From Pontibacter populi (lineage in GTDB: Bacteria; Bacteroidota; Bacteroidia; Cytophagales; Hymenobacteraceae), in NCBI RefSeq assembly GCF_019336435.1, contig NZ_JAHWXQ010000001.1, positions 434,001 to 498,000 on the forward strand: DNA of 64,000 nucleotides, in the 5' to 3' direction. Made by a program: the position numbers and the translations under genes. Below, piece after piece: positions 27,463-36,900 of the stretch (within the stretch, counting starts at the first letter, position 1; each line of letters starts with the position of its first letter). The notes below the pieces were generated by a model. That model saw nothing but the letters and a program-made list of their open reading frames with translations. It did no database searches and had not been told where the DNA came from.

Positions 27463-30021
27463 TTACTGTCCTACTACAAAAACAGCATTCCCAAACATCA
27501 GTTTGCCACTGTGCCAGAACCCACGGAACAACGGATTATCAGCCATATAAATTACCTGTCCGTCGCCCATTGGCTGTGCACCGAGTATCAGCGCATCCTG
27601 TAATTTCTCTTTTATAGCGGAGCCTACAAAACCGGTGGTATAGTTGTTCTTTTTAAGCACGCCCACATTCCAGCCTTCTTTCAGGTACTCAAACGTATTC
27701 GATGAGCGGATAAGGGCAAAGTAGGTATCGCCATAGCCAAATGCCAGCGGGTGCGACTTATCCAGGTTCACACGGAACACGCTGCCCTGCACTTCTTCAG
27801 CTAATGCTTCGCGTTCGCGGTCGCCGTAGGTTTTCAGGTATTGGTATGGGTTTTCCTCCTTCTTATCCTTTGCTTTCTCTTCTTCCGCTTTATCGGCTTC
27901 CTTTTTCTTCAGGTCGAAATCCTTTTTACCAACCAGAAATGCGGCCGCACTTTCCATGGCAATCAGCTTACCGCCGCTTTTTACCCAGCTTTTTACCTGC
28001 TCCAGTGTCTGCTCATCCAGCACCTTGCTGTAAGCTCCTGATGGCAGTATCAGTACATCGAACTCATGCAGGGGCACATTTTTAAAGTAGGTTGTATTGA
28101 TGGCTGTAACCGGGTAATTGATCTGCTGCTCGAAATAATGCCAGACTTCCCCGAACGCATAAGGCGACACGCCTTCACCTGTCATTAAAGCTACTTTAGG
28201 CATTTTAAGATAACGAACCGAACCCGAGCCAAAATCGGCACCACTGCTTACAAAGCCGGTGGCTGTAGCTGCCAGGTCTATAGTTTGCTTTTTAGCCAGA
28301 TCACGAACTATACTATCAAATTTGTCGCCCAGCTTTTCGTTTCCGGTGCGGGTTATGATAAGTGTACCAGCCGCGTACTGTTGCTTGTCTGTTTCAAACG
28401 CTTTTTCGGCCATGCGTACTTTTACGCCCTGCTTCATCAGTTCCGTCAGGAATTTAAGATCCTGCAGACTGTTCCAGCGCACCAGGTAGGCGTATGGTTT
28501 TTCTATAGTTGGGGTAGCTATAGTTGCTGCAGCTTGCTGTTTGTTCTGCGGCTCCAGTTTCTTTTTCATGGCATAGGCCTGCACACCAAAAGCATATGGC
28601 ATCGCCCAGGAAGTAATATCATACGTCAGCGAATCTTCTAAAGCAGCGTTAGGCTCGAACAATACCTTTACCAGGGTAGACTTTGGCTGGTACATACTGA
28701 TAACCAGATCCTTCTCTCCTACTTTTACACTCTCTTCTTTGCCAGTACTATAGTTAAATCCTCTGCCTGATGTATTTTTGCCGGCATAACCGTACTGTAT
28801 CTGCTGACGATCCAGGTAATCGGTGAGTGCCTTTACATTGCCTGCTCCATTGCCGTTGGCTTTTACTACAAAGGCTTTATAGTTGCCACCTGGTTTATTC
28901 AAGTTGTTCTCGTAATACTTTCTGAATTCCTGTTTTATCTGGTCGGCTTTTTCGGAAGTAGCCTGCATAGTTGCCATGCTGGCCGCTACGTGGTGAGCAA
29001 TTCTGTCTGTTAAAGTAAGTGTATCCCCGCTTTGTGTTTTGATGGCTAACCCTGCTCTACCCGATCCACCTTGTTCGTAGGTCATGCCGATGGCGCCATT
29101 AAAAGTAGGCCAGGTGTCGCCGTAGCTCGGGTAAAAAAGGTCGAAACTCTCGCGGGTGAAATACAGCCAGTTGTTCTTGTCGAAATAAGAGCGGTTATAG
29201 TCGCCGATGGTGTTTTGAAACTGGCGCTGCCACGGGGTAATACTCTCATGAAAAGGCTTTGCTGCCGGCGAAAAGTAATAGGGTGCCTCCACTCCCATCT
29301 CATGGAAATCGGCGTGCACCTGTGGCAGCCAGTTATTATAAACTGCCAGGCGCTGTTTCGATTCTATTTGCGTTTGCCAGGCCCAGTCGCGGTTCAGGTC
29401 GAAGTAATAGTGATTTGGTCTGCCGCCCGGCCACGGCTCATTATGCTCCCAGGCGTAAGGCATGGCGTTTCCGCCTTGCGCTGCTGCCTGCTTATACCAC
29501 TGCACATAACGCTCACGTCCATCAGGGTTTACACAAGGATCAAGTATAACTACCGTATTTTTCAGCCAGTTCTGGGTTTGTGTATTGGCAGGGTTAGCCA
29601 GTTCGTAAAGCACCTGCATTACCGCCTCCGTACTCACCGATTCGTTCCCATGTATGTTATAGCTCAACCAAACTATAGCCGGTTGGTTGCCCTGTACCTG
29701 CCCCTGCTGTACGCCTGCCAGTTTTAAGTTATTTCCCCTTATCTCCTCCAGTCGTGGTAAATTCTCTTCCGATGCCACATACGCCAGCACCAGCGGCCTT
29801 CCTTCATAAGTCTTGCCATATTCCTGTAGCTTTATGCGTTTAGGCGCCTGTGAAGCCAGGTAGTTTACATAGTCGAGCACGCGGCTATGGAACGTAAACT
29901 GCTCTCCGAGTTTATAACCCAGGAACTGTTCAGGCGTCTGTATTCTTTGCTGCGCCTGTGCAACCTGCATACTCATCCAGATCAGCATAAAAACAGGCAG
30001 CCACTTAAGAGATTTTCTCAT
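27463..30021 (-). CDS. Secreted M14 family zinc carboxypeptidase-like metallopeptidase
   Basis: 852 residues. Signal peptide about 1-23 (ending AQAQ). The M14 domain (about 35-370) has the zinc motif HGNE (His124, Glu127), a third ligand in HADFHEMG, and a candidate catalytic Glu in TYEQGGSG, so it appears active. The C-terminal part (about 590-852) resembles a class I glutamine-amidotransferase-like fold, as in other long Bacteroidota M14 proteins, and has a charged KKEADKAEEEKAKDKKEE insert. No T9SS signal is visible. A close paralogue lies at 39541-42111 on the other strand. Confidence 0.92.
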   Translation of the reverse strand: MRKSLKWLPVFMLIWMSMQVAQAQQRIQTPEQFLGYKLGEQFTFHSRVLDYVNYLASQAPKRIKLQEYGKTYEGRPLVLAYVASEENLPRLEEIRGNNLKLAGVQQGQVQGNQPAIVWLSYNIHGNESVSTEAVMQVLYELANPANTQTQNWLKNTVVILDPCVNPDGRERYVQWYKQAAAQGGNAMPYAWEHNEPWPGGRPNHYYFDLNRDWAWQTQIESKQRLAVYNNWLPQVHADFHEMGVEAPYYFSPAAKPFHESITPWQRQFQNTIGDYNRSYFDKNNWLYFTRESFDLFYPSYGDTWPTFNGAIGMTYEQGGSGRAGLAIKTQSGDTLTLTDRIAHHVAASMATMQATSEKADQIKQEFRKYYENNLNKPGGNYKAFVVKANGNGAGNVKALTDYLDRQQIQYGYAGKNTSGRGFNYSTGKEESVKVGEKDLVISMYQPKSTLVKVLFEPNAALEDSLTYDITSWAMPYAFGVQAYAMKKKLEPQNKQQAAATIATPTIEKPYAYLVRWNSLQDLKFLTELMKQGVKVRMAEKAFETDKQQYAAGTLIITRTGNEKLGDKFDSIVRDLAKKQTIDLAATATGFVSSGADFGSGSVRYLKMPKVALMTGEGVSPYAFGEVWHYFEQQINYPVTAINTTYFKNVPLHEFDVLILPSGAYSKVLDEQTLEQVKSWVKSGGKLIAMESAAAFLVGKKDFDLKKKEADKAEEEKAKDKKEENPYQYLKTYGDREREALAEEVQGSVFRVNLDKSHPLAFGYGDTYFALIRSSNTFEYLKEGWNVGVLKKNNYTTGFVGSAIKEKLQDALILGAQPMGDGQVIYMADNPLFRGFWHSGKLMFGNAVFVVGQ

Positions 30022-30157
30022 GTTATTAGGTATAGGATATGAAAAGGGAAGTAAACTACAGGGGTAAATTTACTGAATTTTCACAGCAATTATGTGTTAT
30101 ACTTTTTTAGCCAAAACTGGTTTGTATAGTTATAGTTAGCTTTCGTAAATTGTAGGT

Positions 30158-30847
30158 ATGCTGTTAAGTAAACGTATTGTAAAGTTGCTTTTAAGATTAA
30201 TTTATAGCTTAGGTATATTGGCACTTATAACTATAGTTACTGCCCTTGTACTTAGCGTTTTACCTGTAAATTCCGGCTTTGCGCAAACCCAGCAAAATGA
30301 GCATATCGAGATCAACATCACTTCCAATGGCATCCATACCGACTTAGTATTACCGGTTAAAACCCCTTACATAGACTGGCGCAACAAGATAGCTTTGCAG
30401 CATTTTGCCGGAGCAGACAGTAGTTTTACCCATATATCTTTTGGCTGGGGAGATCGCGAGTTTTATATGGAAACACCTGAGTGGAGTGACCTAACCTTAG
30501 AAGTTGCCCTTTCGGCAATGTTCTGGCCCAGCCCTTCCGCCATGCACGTCGAATATATCAGGAGACCGCTAACGCCAAACAAGCACCAACGCCCGATTCG
30601 GATCACTCCCGAGCAATACCAAAAGCTGGTAACCTACATCTATAGTTCGTTCCAAAGCAGAGATGGTAACTTCTTACTTATCCCCGGCAAAGGCTATAGT
30701 TCAACTGATAACTTTTATGAGGCCCGCGAAAAATTCTACTTCCCGAAGAACTGCAATAACTGGGTGAACGGCGGTTTAAAAGCTGCCGGACTTAAAGCTG
30801 CCTTCTTTGCTCCTTTCCCTTATGCTGTTATGCGCCACTATCGGTAA
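30158..30847 (+). CDS. DUF2459 (TIGR02117) family protein
   Basis: 229 residues. One N-terminal membrane segment (about 9-33) or uncleaved signal precedes the domain. The conserved block NGIHTDLVLPV, then FGWGDREFY and later NCNNWVNGGL identify the TIGR02117/DUF2459 family. The Cys/Asn/His set resembles a papain-like NlpC/P60 arrangement, but function is not established. It is transcribed divergently from the M14 peptidase and convergently with the giant T9SS protein. The upstream region contains several TATAGTT copies. Confidence 0.85.
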   Translation: MLLSKRIVKLLLRLIYSLGILALITIVTALVLSVLPVNSGFAQTQQNEHIEINITSNGIHTDLVLPVKTPYIDWRNKIALQHFAGADSSFTHISFGWGDREFYMETPEWSDLTLEVALSAMFWPSPSAMHVEYIRRPLTPNKHQRPIRITPEQYQKLVTYIYSSFQSRDGNFLLIPGKGYSSTDNFYEAREKFYFPKNCNNWVNGGLKAAGLKAAFFAPFPYAVMRHYR

Positions 30848-30925
30848 AAACCCAATTACGGAAGCTAATATGAGAGCATAATTTATAGACAACTCAACTA
30901 TAGGTTTTCATCACCTGCCATAAAA

Positions 30926-30952
30926 TGAAAAAGACGGGTAATGTACCCGTCC
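30926..30952 (-). terminator. Terminator of the 2605-residue T9SS protein gene
   Basis: An 8-bp perfect stem GACGGGTA/TACCCGTC with a three-base loop (30933-30951), followed on the minus strand by a five-T run. It stands 25 bp beyond the stop at 30977. Confidence 0.85.
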
Positions 30953-30976
30953 CTTTCTGCTTTAAACCCTAATAGT

Positions 30977-33900
30977 TTATTTCTTCATTAATTTAAAATT
31001 CGTTGTGATGCCGTTCAGCCGAGTGGTAACAATGTAGATACCTGCCGGTAACCCTTCGCCCAGATCCAACACTGCTGAACTTCTGCCTTTAGCAACGTTT
31101 ATCGATTTTGTCATCAGTTTTTTGCCCATCAGATCAGTCAGTGTGACTTCCATAGTTGCATCTTTCTCCGAATCCACATCCAGCTTCACATCGCGCTCAA
31201 ACGGGTTAGGATAAACAAACACACTGTTTACAACATCACCAAAGATCACCATCTGCGGACCATAGTAAGCATACTGGCCATCCGAATCGAGCTGTCTCAA
31301 TCTATAGTAGCGTGTTCCGAACTTGCCATTTTCCTTATCTACAAATTCGTAGGTTTGTTTGATGGAAGTGTTGCCGTTCTTGGTAGGCACAAACTGTAGT
31401 TGTCTATAGTTCACGCCATCCTGCGACACCTGCACCTCAAAGCCTTCGTTGTTTTTCTCCATGGCCGTTGCCCACGTCAGCACCGCATTATTCTCTCGGC
31501 GGGTAGCTTTAAAGTACATCAGTTCTACTGGCAGTGGGGTGATAGTACCTTGATAAAGAGCGACAATGGTGTTAGCGAAATAACATTCTTTTGCAGTTGT
31601 GCCAAGTATATTGATGACAACTTTTACTTCGTATGGATCATCATTCTGAGCTACTCGTTCATACACATTACTTGTGCTACGTTGCGCCAGTGCCCATGCT
31701 GATTCATCTGCGCCTGCAGGTCTTACATACCATAAGTACTCTACATTCTCTCCATTATCTGCAAAATCATTATCTACAGTAAAGACAGCTGTTTCACCAA
31801 TCTTAACTGGATCAGTTGGTGTGATAGGCCTTGGCGGATCAGTTTTATGAGTTGCAAAAATTTCACCAACAGCAACTGCTCTAGGTTCAAGGGTAAGCGT
31901 ACCCATATCCACTTTTACACCTGTAGTATTGCAGGTACCTTTTACAATCACATGGTATACCCCATTGTGATTTGCAGCTAACGCATTATTTATCGTCAGG
32001 CTGTTACTGTTATTTCCTATTGACTGGTTGTTTTTAAACCACTCGTAACTCAGACCTGTACCAGTTGCAATTACACTCATTTGCACAGTTGAGCCTTCGC
32101 ATTGTGTGGTTTCCACCAGATTTGGAGATGCAACAACAGGTTCATTAACTATAAGCGTAGCAACACTTGATGTTAACACACCACAGGTTCCTGTAACTCT
32201 TACCGTATAGTTACCAGCATCTGTTGCAACAACTGAAGGAATAGTATAGGTAGCAGCACTAGCTCCAGGTATAGCAGTAGCTCCTTTAAACCATTGGTAA
32301 GTCAGGTTAGTGCCGGTTGCGGTTACGCTGAAAGATGCCGGGCTTCCCGGACAAACCGTTAAACCTTGCGGCTGTGAAGCAAGTCTTGTCAGCGGATTAA
32401 CTATAAGCTCTGTGGTATTGGATGTGACCGTTGAACTACAAACTGATGTAGAGCTGTTGCTTACCGTTACATAATACTTACCGGCATCTGATAAAGCCAG
32501 GTTGCTGATAGTTATGGCATTTGTAGTAGCATTAGTTATTCTACCAGTATTTGTAAGCGGGGTTGCAGAACCTTCTTTATACCAGGCATACTGCAGGTTA
32601 GAGCCTGTAGCTGTTACGCTTAAAGTTACGCTTCCGGCTTCGCACTGGGCTGGTGTAGCAGCAAGGTTTGCAGTTATAGCAACATTCTGATCAATCCTTA
32701 TAGTTATTGCCTGAGAAGTTTCAGGATCTGAACCACATTTCGGGTTAGTAACAGTGTCAATATCCGATGTGAACTCCACATAAACCTGATCTCCATTCTG
32801 GAATGTACTTCTAGGCTTTGTAATACTTATAGTAGTTCCGCTTACGCCGTTTGTAGTTGCCAGTAAAATATCAGCTACTCCACTGCGTTTGAGGTACCAT
32901 CTAACTGTAACATTAGCAGTTTCCCAGCCTCCAACAAAGTTTCCTAAAGTTGCAGTAAGTGTTACATTGCTCTGATCATTAGGATTAAAGCACCAGGCAG
33001 GTACACTGCTCAATGTCATCGAATATCCCTGTGGCTCGCTAAAGTATATTCTGCTGGATAAAGCGCCTATGCCTGAGCCACATATGGTGTTGGCATTTTT
33101 AGGAGTAACCCAAACACCAACCCAGTCTGTAGCAGAAAGGCCGGCAAAGCCCTTGGTACGCGCGTCGTTACCTATAGTACCACCTCTTGAATCACTTCGG
33201 GTCCATCCATATGTAAAAGAGTTAGCACCTTTATCCATTCCGTCAGCCCCATTTACTAGAGCTCCAGATCCCATAATTACCTTTGCTTCGAAGTATCTAT
33301 AAGCATATTGTTTTATGATTGCAGGTGTGTTAGCTGGAACATAGTTTGCTATATACTCAGGGTTTGGTGCAGGTTCTTCATTATCTGCTACTACTTGTCC
33401 TTGCGCGTTTAGAGGCTGACCAGCAGCATTTGTCATGTATGGGTAGACTACTCTATCAATATCCCGGTATACATAAGCTGTATAGTCTGTGTTCTGACCT
33501 CTACAAACCGGGAACGGATCAGCAACAACAACGACAGTGTATTTAGATTCTTTGACAGTTACAGTTTTGCTCACTGTACTAGTACATGATCCTTGTACCC
33601 TAGTATAAGTTATTGTATGCGTACCAACTCCTGCTGTACATGGATTGAAAGTAGTACCGCTCACGCCTAGTCCTGAGAAAGTTCCACCAGCAGGCGATGC
33701 AGCAAGAGTAATAGCTCCCTGCCCTGTATAAAATTCGCTAGTACTGGCAAGTGTTCCTGTAAAGCTTACTACCGGATTAGGGTTAACAGATACCGTTACA
33801 TTCTGGGTATTGGTACAGCCATTAGCTGTCATTTGTACCGCATAAACTACATTTACTGCACTAGTTGTAGTGTTGATGAGTGTTTCGTTAATTACGTTAC

Positions 33901-36900
33901 CCGCTACATTCGATACAGCAGGATTACTGATTCCTGATACTGCGGCACGTGACCAGCTGAAAGTAGTATTGGCTGTAGCACTCGTTGCACTATAGTTAAA
34001 TGCTGATCTGCTACAAACAGCCGCCGGCGTTAAAGTGCTTGAAAGTTTAGGAGTAGGATTAACGGTTATTGTAAATGACTGTTGAGTGGCTGAACAACCG
34101 TTTGCAGTTGCATTAACAGTTACAGTTGTAGTCACAGGATTACTACCAGTATTGGTTGCTGTATAGGTAGGAATATTACCCGTTCCGTTTGTCCCAAAAC
34201 CAACGTTTGCAGATGACGTCCAGCTTATAGTTGAACCAGCAACGCTGCTTGCAAAAGTAATTGCTTCCCCAGTGGCTCCGTTACAATAAGTCTTGCTAGC
34301 AATTGGAGTAATAACAGGAGTAGGTTTAACTGTATAAACAACATCATCAGATGTAGAGCATCCATTTGTAGTAACAGTCATGGTAAGTGTTACATTACCA
34401 AAACCAGTTATATCGACACGCTCTGCATATAGCCAGTCATAACCTATTCCAACTGTACCTATAGTACTATCTTTACTTTTAAGAGTCCATTTTACATCAA
34501 GACTTGTACCATTACCAACACCACTACCACTTCCTTGTCTGTTAATGAAAGTCACTCCTGAAGCTGCTTGACACACACTCTGGTCCGGACCTGCATTTGC
34601 AATTGGCATTGGATGTACTGTTAAGGTAACATCTCTGGAAGCAGTAGCACAACTCGCTACCGAGCTACTTGAAGATAACCGCATTGTAACGGTACCAACA
34701 CCAGCTACTGTTACTTGTGTACCCGTTGTGTTAGGGCTACTAACATTACTTACAGTTGCACCTCCGGTAGTTCCAACCACTGTCCATTGCGGCGTACCAT
34801 TTGCTACTGAACCAGTTAAATCGAAAACTGTAACGTTTCCGGTGCCGACACATTTAGCAGCCGGACTAGCCGATGCAGCCGAAACTACTGGCTGTGGGTT
34901 TACAGTTACTGTAGTGGCAGTTGCTGTAGTAGCTACGCAGGTTGTTGTATTGTTTGTAACACGTACAGTATAGTTTCCTGCTGCAGATGCAGTATAATCT
35001 TTCGCTGTCCCATCTGTTGTTATAGCAGTTCCATTTCGGAACCACTGATAAGAATAATCGCCTTGCGGAGCACTAAGTACCACGAATCCTCCCTGGCAGA
35101 AGGTAGTTGGGCCACCTGCCGTTATAGTTGTACTCGGTAATGGATCTACAGTAAGTGTAGTTGTACTCTCTGCAGTGTTACAAGCTGAAACAGAATTTGT
35201 TGTTCGCAATGTAATAGTTGCTGCGCCTGTACCGGTTGCCACAATAGTTGCAGTCGCTTGCCCTGTTGTAGTGTTGTAAACCGGGTTCTGAATCTGGAAG
35301 CTGGTATTTGATGAAATCCATTGTGCTGTACCACCAGAGAAAGTACCACTGACAGTGAAAGACGTTGAGTTCCCAGCTCCTATACATTTAGCCTGATCAG
35401 TACCTGTGATAGCTGCGGTTGGCTGAGGATTTACTGTCACATTTGTAGCCGTAGGAGTGGTGACGACACAACCAGTAGCGCTATTTGTTACTTCTACAGT
35501 ATAACCACCTGATTGAACTGCAGTGTATTGCTGACCGGTACCGGCAGTTGTAATTGCTGCTCCGTCTCTGAACCACTGATACGTATAACCAGCTCCCTGA
35601 GGGGCACTCAGTACTACAGAACCATCCTGGCAGAATGTGGTCGGGCCACCTGCGGTTATTGTTGCACTTGGTAAAGGATTAACGGTTAATGTTACAGCGC
35701 TATTGGCTGTAGAGCAACTTGCCGCATTGTTTGTAGTGCGTAATGTAATTGTGCTTGTACCAGTACCAGAAGCTGTAATAGTAGCAGTTGCTTTGCCAGT
35801 AGATGCATCATAAACAGGATTACTGATCACAAAGACTGGATTAGAGGTTAGCCATTGCGCTGTACCGCCTGAAAAATCACCTGTAACTGTAAAAACTGTT
35901 GTGTTTCCAGCACCAAGGCATTTTTGCTCGCTGCTGCTGGTTACAGTTGCAACTGGCTGTGGTAATACTGTTACCTTAACCTTAGCAGAAAGCTTAGAGC
36001 AGTCTTCAACTAAGTTAGTTACTTCAACCTGGTAATCACCACTTTCATTTGCAATGTATGTTTCACTTGTTTCATTAGGTATTTCAACGTCGTTTTTAAA
36101 CCACTTATAAGTATAAGGGTTATCAGTATCTGGGGATTTATTGGCACTTAATTTTAAGCTACCTCCCTGGCAAAAAGTGCTTGCTCCTTCTAAAGTAATA
36201 TTTGCCTCAGTAGGTAATTCCGCTACTATGACAGTTAATGTCTGAGAAGTTTGCTTACAACCGTTTTGGTTTGTAACTACTAAGTAATAATCACCTGAAG
36301 TAGTAGCAACATAATCTTTCGTTGTTTCTACCTCAGAATTATCGGCCGCATTAAACCAGGCATAAGTAAATGTATCGCCGGTTGGCAAAGCTGTGGGTAC
36401 CAACACAACCGAATTCCCTTCGCAGAATTGCAGCGGGCCTGTTGGGGTAATACTCACTGTCGGCAGTGGATTTACAGTTACTGTAACCGGCTCTGAAGAT
36501 GCGCTGATACAGCTGTTACCATCCGTTACCTGCACGGTAAAAGTACCGCTGGCGTCTACCGTTATAGATTGGGAAGTAGCACCATTGCTCCATAACCAGG
36601 AACTACCAGCGCTCGCTGTTAGCGTTACTGATCCTCCCTGGCAGAAAGTAGTAGGCCCTCCTGCTGTTATAGTTGCAACCGGCAATGGGTTAACTACAAC
36701 ATTTACTGGTGCTGACGCAGCACTTGTACATCCATTGGCATCTGTTACAATCACTGTAAAGCTGCCACCTGCACTAACAGTTATAGATTGTGTAGTAGCG
36801 CCGTTGCTCCATAACCAAGAGTCTCCTGCGCTGGCTTTAAGAGTTACAGACCCACCCTGGCAGAAAGTAGTAGGGCCACTTGGTGTTATAGTTGCTACTG

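Noticed and set aside
29071-29727. 218-codon frame on the plus strand
   Set aside because: It lies antisense inside the M14 gene, has no recognisable domain and low-complexity basic composition typical of a shadow frame.
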